A stretch of DNA of 64,000 nt, taken from Algoriphagus vanfongensis DSM 17529 (GTDB lineage: Bacteria > Bacteroidota > Bacteroidia > Cytophagales > Cyclobacteriaceae). The stretch covers positions 62,001 through 126,000 of the forward strand of contig NZ_AUBX01000018.1 of assembly GCF_000429465.1 (NCBI RefSeq), in the 5' to 3' direction. Below, one piece after another: positions 30,428-38,945 of the stretch. Both the position numbers and the translations under genes were made by a program. How positions within the stretch are numbered: the first letter of the stretch is position 1; each line of letters opens with the position of its first letter. Below the pieces are notes generated by a model that searched no databases, was not told where the DNA came from, and worked only from the letters and a program-made list of their open reading frames with translations.

Positions 30428-31336
30428 TTACTCGAATCCGATTTTTTTCAATCCTTCATGGGAGATCTTGATAGCTTCCATAGGGTCTAGGTCAAAGGTA
30501 TTGTCCTGCTCCACCAAGTAGAACTCCATTCCTGATTTTTCTTTTTCGGCCAAAATTCTGGCAAAATCAATCGAGCCAGTGCCTACTGGAGCGAAGTTGC
30601 CTTCAGCATTCATATCTTTGACATGCCAAGCAATAAATCTACCTGGATATTTTTCAAAATATGCCAATGGATCTACTTCAGCTTTGGTCACCCAGAACAG
30701 GTCCATCTGGAAGTTCACAAACTCAGGATTGCATTTTTCCAAAAGCAAATCTTCGATGACTGTTCCGTCTTCAAGAGCTTTGAACTCAAAGTCATGGTTG
30801 TGATAAAGCAATTTGATTCCGGCCGCATGACACTTCTCTCCCAAAGTATCCATGATGTTTACTAGGTCTTCAGGCTTACCTTTCAATCCCATGGAGCGAG
30901 TCTCTTGGTTGAAAGTAAACATGCCCATAGGAGGGACAGGAATCACAAAGTATTCGATGCCTGCTGCTTTGACGTCAGCGATCAATTGATCTGCATTTTC
31001 CATGTTGACCATGCCCATGTGCGCACTTTTGGCAGTCAGACCGAGTGAAGCCAAGTAGTCTTTGAACTCCGCGGGAGTCATGCCATAAAATTTGCCGTCG
31101 GCATAGTTGGCAGCCTCTACGTAGGCATAGCCTGCATCAGCTACTGCCTGAAGCGTAGCTTTGGGATTGCTGGCCATGGAATCTCGAACGGTATAGAGTG
31201 CCAATCCGCCAAAATTGCTGACTTCAGTGCTGGATTCTTCTACGAGCTCGACTGTGCTATCGGTTTTGGGTCCACAGGCATTGATCCCGATCATCAGAGA
31301 TAGGATCAAGAATAGGTTTAAGGTGATTTTTTTCAT
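30428..31336 (-). CDS. Lipoprotein of the sugar phosphate isomerase/epimerase (AP endonuclease 2) TIM-barrel family
   Basis: 302 aa from the ATG at 31336; the preceding frame adds only three residues. Lipobox INAC gives Cys21 as lipidation site, so the enzyme is membrane-anchored in the periplasm or on the surface. The xylose-isomerase-like barrel spans about 45-300, with LYTVRDSM, LLYHNHDFEF (a probable metal ligand His) and MDLFWVTKAEVDP, then AWHVKDMN and GTGSIDFARIL. Secreted relatives are widespread in Cytophagales next to sugar or inositol genes; here no such genes are near, and the substrate is unknown. Confidence 0.85.
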   Translation of the reverse strand: MKKITLNLFLILSLMIGINACGPKTDSTVELVEESSTEVSNFGGLALYTVRDSMASNPKATLQAVADAGYAYVEAANYADGKFYGMTPAEFKDYLASLGLTAKSAHMGMVNMENADQLIADVKAAGIEYFVIPVPPMGMFTFNQETRSMGLKGKPEDLVNIMDTLGEKCHAAGIKLLYHNHDFEFKALEDGTVIEDLLLEKCNPEFVNFQMDLFWVTKAEVDPLAYFEKYPGRFIAWHVKDMNAEGNFAPVGTGSIDFARILAEKEKSGMEFYLVEQDNTFDLDPMEAIKISHEGLKKIGFE

Positions 31337-31622
31337 TTGGATCATTGGTTTATTGAAAAGGAAAGATATCTAATTCCTTTCAATTTTGGGCAGATAGTTT
31401 GATGAAGCGTCGGAGTAGCATGGAGGGCTATACTGATTTTATGTTTCTATACTTCGCTGTTCTGTAGATGAATCGTGTGGTAGGTACTTCTCAATTTGAG
31501 GAATGTGGAAGCGGTAATTGTCTGGAAATGTGTGATTAGAGCTCGCTAAGGTAGGTGTAGTTTATGGCTTGGGCTTTGGAATTATATAGGAGAGAACTTT
31601 AAATAACCAAACTACAACAACC

Positions 31623-32282
31623 ATGAACGTGGAAATATTGAAAATAGAAAAGCTAACGCATGATGTGAAACAGCTGAAAGTGGAAAAGCCTAAGGGGTTT
31701 ACATTTGTCCCAGGCCAAGCCACAGAAGTAGCTATAAAGAAGCAGGGTTGGGAGGAAAAGAAACGGCCCTTTACTTTCACTTCACTTCCAGAGGAGGATT
31801 ACCTGCAATTTGTGATCAAATCCTATCATGACCATGATGGTGTGACGGATCGTATCGATCGATTGAAAATAGGCGATCAACTTATTCTCGACGATGCTTG
31901 GGGAGCGATCCAGTACAAGGGGAAAGGTGTGTTTATAGCTGGTGGTGCGGGAGTGACTCCCTTTATCTCAATTTTCAAATCATTGAAAGAGTCCGGTGAG
32001 TTGGCGGGTAATAAGCTGATTTTTGCCAATAAAACGGCTGAGGATGTGATTTTGGAAAGTTGGTTTCGAGAGATTCTTGGGGATGATTTTCTTTCCATTC
32101 TTGATAAAGAAGACTTGGAAGGTCATTTTCATGGGCGAGTAGACAAAGAATTTCTTGAGAATCATGTGGATGACTTCAGTCAGCAATTCTATGTATGTGG
32201 ACCGGAACCCATGATCAAAGCTGTAAACCAAAACCTCGAAGAGCTAGGTGCTGATGCAGAGGAGATTGTGTTTGAGAAGTGA
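31623..32282 (+). CDS. FAD/NAD(P)-binding flavin reductase domain protein
   Basis: 219 aa comprising only the ferredoxin-NADP+ reductase module: an FAD domain (about 1-95) with RPFTFTSLPEED, and an NAD(P) domain (about 100-219) with GGAGVTPFISIFKSL and YVCGPEPMIKAVNQNL. No iron-sulphur or globin domain is fused. It would pass electrons from NAD(P)H to a flavin or a separate acceptor, which is not identified in the neighbourhood. The ATG lies at 31623 after an A/T-rich leader. It is convergent with the next gene at a distance of 13 bp. Confidence 0.85.
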   Translation: MNVEILKIEKLTHDVKQLKVEKPKGFTFVPGQATEVAIKKQGWEEKKRPFTFTSLPEEDYLQFVIKSYHDHDGVTDRIDRLKIGDQLILDDAWGAIQYKGKGVFIAGGAGVTPFISIFKSLKESGELAGNKLIFANKTAEDVILESWFREILGDDFLSILDKEDLEGHFHGRVDKEFLENHVDDFSQQFYVCGPEPMIKAVNQNLEELGADAEEIVFEK

Positions 32283-32295
32283 GGGAAGGAATGGT

Positions 32296-32970
32296 TTATT
32301 TTATATCAAAGCCATTTAGAAGATTTAGAATCAGAGTTTCATTCTTTTTCCAAACATTTTCACTAGACCATGTAGTAAATTGAACGGATCCTCGATCATC
32401 AGAATAATAATATGAATCAAAGATGAAAGTGATTCCAGAATAGTTTGCTTTTAAAACACCTCTTAATAAATCTTTATCATTAACTATCCGAGATTCAATT
32501 TTGATGACCTCTACTGTAGCACCGGTATTTTCTTCCATAGTATTTTTGGCAATTTTGAGAAGGGTTTCTTTTGCAATAGGAGTTTCTTCAGAAATTACCA
32601 CTGACCAGATGTCAGTTTTTCTTGCTTGAAAAGCAAATTCTGCATCTTCGTTTAATTCACCGGCAGGAACTCGTTTCCAAATGGCTTCATCATAAAATAT
32701 ATCAAAGAATTCCCATTGGTTAGAAATGGATTTTGATGAACTGTTGGGAGTATAAAATGGAGTAGTAACAGGTTCAATTTGCAATTGGAGGTCTAAAAAA
32801 GCCATGGGGGCATTTTGGGAGTTTTGATCTGATAATTCATAACTCCACGTTCCATTATTATATACATAAATAGTATCTCCACGCTCGGTTACAGCCTTGA
32901 TTTGAGCTTGGGCAAAACCTATTATACTTATGAAAAGAAAAGTTGCGAAAACAATTTGACGCTTTAACAT
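32296..32970 (-). CDS. Secreted protein of unknown function with a short SH3-like N-terminal motif
   Basis: 224 aa. Signal peptide MLKRQIVFATFLFISIIGFAQA. Immediately after it comes KAVTERGDTIYVYNNGTWSYEL, a common 'G-D-x-V-x-L-x-x-D-G-T-W-x-Y' element of Bacteroidota secreted proteins. The rest (about 60-224) contains FDIFYDEAIWKRVPAGELNED and a C-terminal FIFDSYYYSDDRGSVQFTTW; no family name is known to me. It is likely periplasmic or surface. It is convergent with the flavin reductase and separated from the DUF4153 gene by a terminator, so it forms its own unit. Confidence 0.6.
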   Translation of the reverse strand: MLKRQIVFATFLFISIIGFAQAQIKAVTERGDTIYVYNNGTWSYELSDQNSQNAPMAFLDLQLQIEPVTTPFYTPNSSSKSISNQWEFFDIFYDEAIWKRVPAGELNEDAEFAFQARKTDIWSVVISEETPIAKETLLKIAKNTMEENTGATVEVIKIESRIVNDKDLLRGVLKANYSGITFIFDSYYYSDDRGSVQFTTWSSENVWKKNETLILNLLNGFDIK

Positions 32971-33049
32971 TGAATAGAATGATGTATATGAATTGCGAAA
33001 ATAACTTTTAGTAGGATTGTTTCTTTAGGTTGATGAAAAAAAAGATTAG

Positions 33050-33081
33050 CTCCGGTTTCCGATGAAAAGCGAAAACCGGAG
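33050..33081 (-). terminator. Terminator ending the CreD/DUF4153 operon
   Basis: CTCCGGTTT (33050-33058) and AAACCGGAG (33073-33081) with a 14-nt loop, and an eight-A run at 33036-33043 that is a T-run on the minus strand. Confidence 0.85.
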
Positions 33082-33095
33082 AAAGTCAGTTGCTT

Positions 33096-34343
33096 TTATC
33101 TAAACCCAAATAGTATGGGGAATAGAAAAACGATAATCACTGTCCAAGTAAAATAAACCGGTAGGTAGGCAGCGATGCTAATCCCGACTTTTTCTAAGGA
33201 AAGCTTTCGAGTGACCAAACCCCAAAGTGATTTGCCTACAATTATCAAGTGAATGAGCATCAGTACATTGACGCCGAGCACTGCCAGCCTGTTTGGGGTG
33301 ATTCCCCATTCTGATATTCTGAAGATAATAGCGGATAGAGCGATCCCATTGACGAGGATAGTGACAATCGATAAGGCCAGTAGAATCCAGTTGCCTACAG
33401 CATTTTTTGAGGATGATTTTTCAGCGATCGAAAAGAAGATCAATGCCTTCACTCCGACAAGAAGTAAATTGAAAATCAATAGGAATTCACGGTCATTGTA
33501 GGGGTCTTTGCCAGTGAACGCAATAGCTCCGAGATATACGATCAACATGATCAAAACCAAAGGACTGAAAATTTTGGCGATCACAGGAGAGACCTTGTTG
33601 ACTAATTGCGGATTGGTCTGAGTGAGGAAAGCTGCAAATGGAGGGATGGCAGCTGCTCCGAAGATCAGGATGTACTTGGTGTAGAAGTCTACGATATTCA
33701 AACCGATCAATTCAAAAAGCCCAATAGTCAGGCCTGTCAAGGCCATTCCCGATAGTCCCAATACAGCCCCCATGATGATAGCGTCGCCGTTGAACCTCAA
33801 GAAGGCTAGCCTGCGGGACATGTTGAGCCAATCATTGCCTGAGAAAGCAGCTCCTAGGACTCCCCAAAGTAACAAGGGAAGATGTATGCATGCCAAGATC
33901 AAGGTGTCGCTTTCTTTGTTGGAAGGTAGAAGATTGATGTAGATCCAGGAAATGGTTGTGGCAATGCCCAGGACCAAAACTTTGCGTTGCGAGAGTTGAT
34001 TTTTCCATGCAAAGAATGCTGCCAATCCCGGAAAGACTAAGAATGCAAGGTTTCTTGGATAAAAGAATTCCTCATCTACCGTGAAAATTTCAGGGAATTT
34101 GGCAATAAAGCCAGCCAATAGAGAAATAATGATGATAAATGTAAATTCCTTTTTGGTGCCCCAAGATATGCCGTCGGATTCATAGTTCAGGCGCTCATTC
34201 CAGACTTCAGCGAGGATAGGATGCCCTGCCTGTATTTCGGGAAGCGCTTCCGCGAAAGCAGTTTTAAAACTGCTTTTGTTTTTTCGATAGAGTTTCTCCA
34301 GTTCAGTAGGAGAATTGAGATGGGAAAGGATTAGGTCTTTCAT
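33096..34343 (-). CDS. DUF4153-type multispan membrane protein
   Basis: 415 aa with about ten membrane segments beginning at residue 68. The pattern NDREFLLIFNLLLVGVKALI and the N-terminal SWGTKKEFTF region recall the DUF4153 family, whose function is unknown. The N-terminal 65 residues are polar and probably cytosolic. It lies 31 bp after the stop of creD and ends at a strong terminator, so it is very probably the last gene of the operon that begins at 36100. This suggests an envelope-related role shared with CreD (inference). Confidence 0.7.
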   Translation of the reverse strand: MKDLILSHLNSPTELEKLYRKNKSSFKTAFAEALPEIQAGHPILAEVWNERLNYESDGISWGTKKEFTFIIIISLLAGFIAKFPEIFTVDEEFFYPRNLAFLVFPGLAAFFAWKNQLSQRKVLVLGIATTISWIYINLLPSNKESDTLILACIHLPLLLWGVLGAAFSGNDWLNMSRRLAFLRFNGDAIIMGAVLGLSGMALTGLTIGLFELIGLNIVDFYTKYILIFGAAAIPPFAAFLTQTNPQLVNKVSPVIAKIFSPLVLIMLIVYLGAIAFTGKDPYNDREFLLIFNLLLVGVKALIFFSIAEKSSSKNAVGNWILLALSIVTILVNGIALSAIIFRISEWGITPNRLAVLGVNVLMLIHLIIVGKSLWGLVTRKLSLEKVGISIAAYLPVYFTWTVIIVFLFPILFGFR

Positions 34344-34374
34344 AGTATATCAGTACTTGATGAATATAAATATT

Positions 34375-35730
34375 TTAAGCCTCACTCAAAACAGGCGAAT
34401 TGTTGTTCCAATTGATTTTCCGAGAGATGTACATCGTGGTCGCCAAGGCAACAAAAAGACCCACACTTCCAAGTAGCAAAGCGAAATCTTGTTGCTTGAT
34501 AATCACAAATATGAAAGTGTAGAATACTGCAAGGATGATAGTGAAAATGGCCGTTTGCCTGAATTTTGGAAAAAGAGTTTTGGCATAAAGTCCAAGCAAG
34601 CTCACTGTGGCAATCGTAGCCGTCAAATAGGCAAGGCTAAATCCAATATGCTCAGACAAGGCAATTAGCAAAGTGTAATAGAGGACTAGGGCAAAGCCAA
34701 TCAAGGTGTATTGGGCTGGATGAATGCTCTTTTTGGTAAGGATTTCCATCATAAAAAGTGACAGAAAACTCAAGACAATGATCAATAAAGCATATTTGGT
34801 CGTGCGAATGCTTTGCTGGTATTGATCTGCCGGATTGACCAATGAAAGTCCGAATGTGCTGGATTCAAAGTTGGGGATAGAGCCGATAAACTCCTGTCCA
34901 AAAGGCCTGTTGAAGTGAAGAACCTTCCAGCTACTTTCAAAACCGCTATCTGTGATATTTCTGGTTTCGGGTAAAAACTCACCTTGAAAGCTTGGATTTG
35001 GCCAATTGCCTGATAGACTCAGGTTGGTTGTTTTTCCCAATGGAGCAATGAAGAAATCCTTGCTTCCCTTGATATCCAATGTTCCAGAGAAATTCAATTC
35101 GGAGTTATTCTCAGGATTTAGAACCAAATTGACAAGCAGTCCTTTTTGGCTGGTTTTGAAATCAGTGAAAGGTTCTGGAGATAATTCTTCATTGTTCACG
35201 AGCAGCTTTGTGTCACCACTGATTCCTCTTAAATCACTAATTCCTATCAGGATACTTGCTTGATCCCATTGTACATTTTCTGGTAGAATGTTCAGTTTCT
35301 CTAATGTCAGCGGGAGGAATTTTGCCGAAAAATTAATCTTATTCGTATAGACTGCTACATCAAAAATGCCTCGATGTAAAGATTCTGTTTCCAGGTTTCC
35401 ATTGATTTCCAATTGATCAGGTAGGAAATAGGCGGTATTGAGTTCCTTGATGATTTTCTTTTCACCCTTGGTTTCAATTTCTCTTAATTCATAATAAGGT
35501 AAGCTGATGTAGGGACCCGTGATAGTTTGATCTCTGGACCATTTTTCACGGATTTCATGTTCAGCTTCTTCCAGTCTAAATTGCCTTTCTACAATGAGAT
35601 TGGTGGTGTAGGATTGTGGAATGAGCAGAATCAGCACAATGAACCCAATGACTAAAAGTTTGATGCTTGAGGAATTGGATATCCAATCCTGAAAATTTTT
35701 AAAAGCGGAGTTGTTAGATGGTGTTTCCAT
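34375..35730 (-). CDS. creD: CreD-family inner-membrane protein
   Basis: 451 aa. A first helix (about 24-45, SIKLLVIGFIVLILLIPQSY) is followed by a large extracytoplasmic domain (about 46-310) that begins with the typical ERQFRLEEAEHEIREKWSRD segment, and then by about six helices (320-440). This is the CreD/CbrC-CreBC-regulated layout. In enterobacteria CreD is linked to colicin tolerance and envelope integrity; in other species to beta-lactam response. There is no CreBC two-component system here; instead a winged-helix regulator sits upstream in the same direction. The gap to the 108-aa gene is 43 bp. Confidence 0.9.
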   Translation of the reverse strand: METPSNNSAFKNFQDWISNSSSIKLLVIGFIVLILLIPQSYTTNLIVERQFRLEEAEHEIREKWSRDQTITGPYISLPYYELREIETKGEKKIIKELNTAYFLPDQLEINGNLETESLHRGIFDVAVYTNKINFSAKFLPLTLEKLNILPENVQWDQASILIGISDLRGISGDTKLLVNNEELSPEPFTDFKTSQKGLLVNLVLNPENNSELNFSGTLDIKGSKDFFIAPLGKTTNLSLSGNWPNPSFQGEFLPETRNITDSGFESSWKVLHFNRPFGQEFIGSIPNFESSTFGLSLVNPADQYQQSIRTTKYALLIIVLSFLSLFMMEILTKKSIHPAQYTLIGFALVLYYTLLIALSEHIGFSLAYLTATIATVSLLGLYAKTLFPKFRQTAIFTIILAVFYTFIFVIIKQQDFALLLGSVGLFVALATTMYISRKINWNNNSPVLSEA

Positions 35731-35773
35731 TTTTTGTTTTTGAAAATGTTTAAAGTGGTTTAGGTAAAGTTTT

Positions 35774-36100
35774 TTAATCCCAATGTCCGGTGATACTGAA
35801 TGCCAGGACCGAGAAAAGCCAAAGGCAGATGAAGTAGATGATGCAGCTGAAAATCAATGCAATGAGTTTTTGATTGCCTCTTGGAAACCAATGGAAGCCC
35901 ATCATGTAAAAGAAAATGCCTCCAAATGCACCTCCTATAGGGATGATCACAAGTGGCAATGCCATCCAGAGTTCGTAAGAGTCTCTATTGGCAATGATCA
36001 GAAAGATCAGCAAAGCGCTTGGGATAATTGCTCCCAGAAGGGCGGGGAGGAGAAGGGACTTGGGATCTAGTCCAAGTATAGATTTCAATTGATTTTTCAT
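35774..36100 (-). CDS. Small integral membrane protein in the CreD operon
   Basis: 108 aa with three probable membrane segments (about 17-38, 46-70 and 80-102). No known family by eye. It sits between the regulator and creD, 53 bp after the regulator stop and 43 bp before creD. A copy of the ACTTTG-N5-CAAAGT element lies 11-41 bp before its start codon, so it is probably the first gene of a transcript that continues into creD and the DUF4153 gene. A helper of CreD or of the regulator is a reasonable guess, nothing more. Confidence 0.65.
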   Translation of the reverse strand: MKNQLKSILGLDPKSLLLPALLGAIIPSALLIFLIIANRDSYELWMALPLVIIPIGGAFGGIFFYMMGFHWFPRGNQKLIALIFSCIIYFICLWLFSVLAFSITGHWD

Positions 36101-36110
36101 CGTTTTAGAG

Positions 36111-36141
36111 TTTTGAAAGTACTTTGAAATTCAAAGTGAAT
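36111..36141. promoter_or_regulatory. Operator-like element 2, ACTTTG-N5-CAAAGT
   Basis: The core ACTTTG (36121-36126), 5-bp spacer AAATT, CAAAGT (36132-36137) is a perfect inverted repeat. The 31 nt at 36111-36141 match those at 37058-37088 in 27 positions. It lies directly before the 108-aa gene of the creD operon. It is the probable binding site of the adjacent winged-helix regulator (inference). Confidence 0.6.
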
Positions 36142-36153
36142 AGATAAATTTTT

Positions 36154-36447
36154 TTAGGTTTTGTTTTCTTTGATCAAATTTTCGAGGAAATCCAGATGTG
36201 CCTGAAATGCGTCTTTTCCGGATTTTGTGGCCGAATAGTTGGTTTGTGGTTTTCTGCCCACAAAGCTCTTTTCGACTTGGATATATACTTGCTTTTCCAG
36301 ATTCCGAAGATGTGTGGCCAGATTGCCATCTGTCACGTCCAAGAGCTCTTTGAAGGTGTTGAAATCCACCTGTTCATTGACCATCAGGATGGACATGACA
36401 CGCAGTCTTACGACATTTTCGAAAGCCTTATCGTAATTCCCCTTCAC
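36154..36447 (-). CDS. Winged-helix DNA-binding regulator
   Basis: 97 aa from the GTG at 36447; this start fits best because the preceding gene ends with TAA at 36450-36452, leaving 2 nt between them. Longer frames upstream would lie inside that gene. The fold is a compact winged helix of the HTH_34/PadR-like kind: helix 1 at about 9-22, FKELLDVTDGNLATHLRNLE for the helix-turn-helix at about 32-51, and a beta wing at 55-72 ending in KPQTNYSATKSGK. No sensor domain is attached. Coupled to the membrane protein before it and followed by operator 2, it most likely controls this locus and itself. Confidence 0.8.
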   Translation of the reverse strand: MKGNYDKAFENVVRLRVMSILMVNEQVDFNTFKELLDVTDGNLATHLRNLEKQVYIQVEKSFVGRKPQTNYSATKSGKDAFQAHLDFLENLIKENKT

Positions 36448-36449
36448 GC

Positions 36450-37058
36450 TTACCGATCGTATTTGTAGTACATCATGGCGCCATAGATGATATGTGCCAT
36501 TCCAAACCCTGCTGCCCAACAGTAAATCCCGATTTCAGGAAAAAAGCCTGCGATCAAACCTATCATCAACTGGATAAGACCCAGATTTTTTAGTTCGCTT
36601 ATCGTAAAGTGTGAAGCATTGATCAATCCCAATCCATAGAATATCAAGGTGGTAGCTGGGATCAGATTGAAATAGCTCTCGTGAAGTAGGGCAAATGAAA
36701 ACAACCCACCCGCCAATACAGGAATAAACAAAGCACTCATAAATCGTTTACCGGCAGAAGACCAGAATTTATTGGCTGTTTTCTGGCTCTTTTTCTGAGA
36801 GAAAATATAACCCGTCACCAAGGCCAGAAGCAAAACGACTAATGCCAAAATCAACAATCTGTTCATCAAGGCTCGATGATCCAAAGCACTGGCTAAACCA
36901 AGCGTTTCGGGACCTTCTATCCAGTACCACGCCATGCCAGAGCCGATCAGGGCGTAGATGCCTGCCATGACTCCGGATAAACCACTGAGAGAAAGAAAGC
37001 GTGTGCTCCGCTCCATCATGGACTTGATGTCCGCTAATTCTTGTTCTGGTTTTCTCAT
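36450..37058 (-). CDS. Integral membrane protein coupled to the winged-helix regulator
   Basis: 202 aa from the ATG at 37058; the frame continues upstream to 37211 without coding character and would run into the operator. About five to six membrane helices start at residue 22; a polar N-terminus has a conserved look (KPEQELADIKSMMERSTRFL). Proteins of this type are found in Bacteroidota next to such regulators. It ends 2 nt before the regulator start, so translation is probably coupled. A role as a membrane signal partner of the regulator is possible (inference). The element at 37058-37088 sits immediately before the start codon. Confidence 0.75.
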   Translation of the reverse strand: MRKPEQELADIKSMMERSTRFLSLSGLSGVMAGIYALIGSGMAWYWIEGPETLGLASALDHRALMNRLLILALVVLLLALVTGYIFSQKKSQKTANKFWSSAGKRFMSALFIPVLAGGLFSFALLHESYFNLIPATTLIFYGLGLINASHFTISELKNLGLIQLMIGLIAGFFPEIGIYCWAAGFGMAHIIYGAMMYYKYDR

Positions 37059-37088
37059 TTTAAAAGTACTTTGATATACAAAGTAAAT
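37058..37088. promoter_or_regulatory. Operator-like element 1, TACTTTG-N5-CAAAGTA
   Basis: TACTTTG (37067-37073), spacer ATATA, CAAAGTA (37079-37085) is a perfect 7-bp inverted repeat, ending at the start codon of the 202-aa membrane protein. It shares 27 of 31 positions with element 2 at 36111-36141, including the identical AAAGTACTTTGA left half. Confidence 0.6.
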
Positions 37089-37101
37089 GAAGATTTTTGA
37101 A

Positions 37102-37146
37102 TTCAAATCGACTTGAAAGAATTTTTTAGAAAAATTTTGATTTGAA
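37102..37146 (-). terminator. Possible terminator of the Omp85-like gene
   Basis: Nested inverted repeats: outer TTCAAATC/GATTTGAA (37102-37109, 37139-37146) and inner AATTTTT/AAAAATT (37120-37126, 37130-37136). AT-rich and lacking a clear separate T-run. Confidence 0.3.
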
Positions 37147-37152
37147 AACGTA

Positions 37153-38223
37153 TTAGAAAGACTCGCCGATTCTAAAGTAAAAGCCCCAATCGTCCTTGCC
37201 CACAGCGGCATCTAGACCGATATTGAATTTGACAGATTTAAAGGCTCTATAGCGATAGCCGATTCCTCCTCCGGGGTAGAGCTTCCAGTCAAAAGACTCG
37301 GTGTCTGAGCCATAGATTGTGCCCATTCCAAAGAATCCAACCAAACCCATTTTCGGGTTCAGATTGTATCGATATTCCGCCTGTGCAGCGATCAGACCAT
37401 CTCCTCTATATTTCCCCTCAGAGTAGCCGCGGATGTCTTTTCCTCCCAAAGTCACCTGCTGCTCGAATGCAATGTCTCCCAATCCAAATTTGCCTGCAAA
37501 TCTCGCTGCCAGGACATCTTCTCCATTTCTCATGGAGAAGTATTGGTTGTACTCCATATTGACTTTTTGGGCTTCGACATCATTGCCAAACCAAGTTGGA
37601 AAACTGATCCATTTGAGATTGGATTTGATACCTTCGGTGGGATAGTACACATCATCTCTATTGTCGAACAGCGTGGTGATCTGCAGGCCGTTGGTTTCCA
37701 CAGTAGAAGCTGGCTGTACATCGTCCTCATATTCGGTATAGTGATGCGCATAGGAGTAATTCAAGCCAGCATAGAAGTGCGGGATTATTTTTCGTTGAAA
37801 TCCCACCATCACAAAGGTGGTTTTGGTGCCGTAATCGTAGAAACCGGGAGCATCAATGTCATCCATGTAAAACTGGGAAATGTGGTCGCCGGTCATACCG
37901 AAAGCTACAAGCCTCCATCTATCCTCGTCGAGATAGATCTTATTGAAAAAAGATACAAAATAGGACTTGTTGGTCGTGTAGACAGCAGCTACGCCGGAGA
38001 GTGATTTGGGTGAAATCGTGTCTTGTGGATTGAGCCTGTACATTCCCATGGGGATGACTCCGATCATGAATTTCAGATTTCGATTGTAGCTCATGTAGGG
38101 CATGATACTGAAGTCTACTTTTTTGGCAACTATGGTCGTGTCGCTAGCCAGGCTGTCAGTCTGCTGGGAATAGGAGGCGATCGACAGGGAGTATATCAAA
38201 CAAATGGCAAGGAGATATTTCAT
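37153..38223 (-). CDS. Outer-membrane beta-barrel protein, Omp85/BamA-type surface antigen
   Basis: 356 aa. Signal peptide MKYLLAICLIYSLSIASYS, then a barrel with many aromatic-alternating strands and a C-terminal Phe (FRIGESF). GKDIRGYSEGKYRGDGLIAAQ is the (V)RG(Y/F)-type segment of Omp85 barrels, and FDNRDDVYYPTEGIKSNLKW is the matching strand-and-loop. There are no POTRA domains, so this is a barrel-only member like many lipase-fused or stand-alone 'BamA/TamA family' proteins of Bacteroidota. Function not known; it may help insert or move cargo. It lies upstream of the regulator locus in the same direction, but with a possible terminator and an operator between them. Confidence 0.82.
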   Translation of the reverse strand: MKYLLAICLIYSLSIASYSQQTDSLASDTTIVAKKVDFSIMPYMSYNRNLKFMIGVIPMGMYRLNPQDTISPKSLSGVAAVYTTNKSYFVSFFNKIYLDEDRWRLVAFGMTGDHISQFYMDDIDAPGFYDYGTKTTFVMVGFQRKIIPHFYAGLNYSYAHHYTEYEDDVQPASTVETNGLQITTLFDNRDDVYYPTEGIKSNLKWISFPTWFGNDVEAQKVNMEYNQYFSMRNGEDVLAARFAGKFGLGDIAFEQQVTLGGKDIRGYSEGKYRGDGLIAAQAEYRYNLNPKMGLVGFFGMGTIYGSDTESFDWKLYPGGGIGYRYRAFKSVKFNIGLDAAVGKDDWGFYFRIGESF

Positions 38224-38345
38224 CGAAAAGTAATTTGAGAAAATGGTTCACCTAAATATACACATAATGAGGGGCCAAGGAATTTTATCTATCAAAGAAT
38301 AGAAGTATGAGGTTTTTTTTGTGCGTCGACTAAGTAGGAAGGGGA

Positions 38346-38945
38346 ATGTGGGACTTAAAGTTTTTGAGAGAGAAAATAGAGCTTACCTTTGCGGCTGATT
38401 TGAGAACAAAAACATTCTACAGTCTTTTGCTTTTGATTGCAGCGATGCAATGCCTCTACGTGGGTGCCATAGTTTACGAGCATTCACATCGGCTGGAGGT
38501 CTGGCTTTTCGTATTACTGTTTTGCTTTTTGATAGCCTCTTTTTTTCAATCCAGGAAGAAACCGTATACAGTCGATTTCGATTCTTGGAGAGTGGCTATT
38601 TGGGTGTTTTTTGGATCTTTGGGTACTTGGTGGCTAAGAGAGCAGGGGATGGGAGTTGTCATGGCTGCAGCCACGATGGGTCTGATAGGATCTTCGTTTA
38701 CTTTGATCCCGAGAGCCCAGTCTTATTTCAGGCAAATTTCTGCTCCCGTTTATTGTGGGGCATTTATAGGGATGACCAGTGTCCAGTCTGACCCTGTTTT
38801 TTTATTGCTGGCATCGACATTTACCTTGGTTCTTTTTGTGATGGGCAGATCGCTGATTCAGGGCGTCGGGGGCAAATTGGGGACGTTGGCTTTTATCGGT
38901 GTGATCTTAGCCTATGGGGTACATTATAGTTTTAAGTGGATATGA
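38346..38945 (+). CDS. Membrane protein, first of a coupled pair
   Basis: 199 aa. After a 22-residue polar N-terminus come six to seven hydrophobic segments (about 24-195). A YCGAFIGMTSVQSDP stretch near residue 136-150 recurs in shorter form in the next protein (GGTFVGMSAKK). I do not recognise a family. Stop codon TGA (38943-38945) overlaps the next start (ATG at 38942), so the two are translationally coupled and probably form a complex. The G-(A/T)-F-(I/V)-G-M motif suggests a helix hairpin. Divergent from the Omp85-type gene. Confidence 0.68.
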   Translation: MWDLKFLREKIELTFAADLRTKTFYSLLLLIAAMQCLYVGAIVYEHSHRLEVWLFVLLFCFLIASFFQSRKKPYTVDFDSWRVAIWVFFGSLGTWWLREQGMGVVMAAATMGLIGSSFTLIPRAQSYFRQISAPVYCGAFIGMTSVQSDPVFLLLASTFTLVLFVMGRSLIQGVGGKLGTLAFIGVILAYGVHYSFKWI

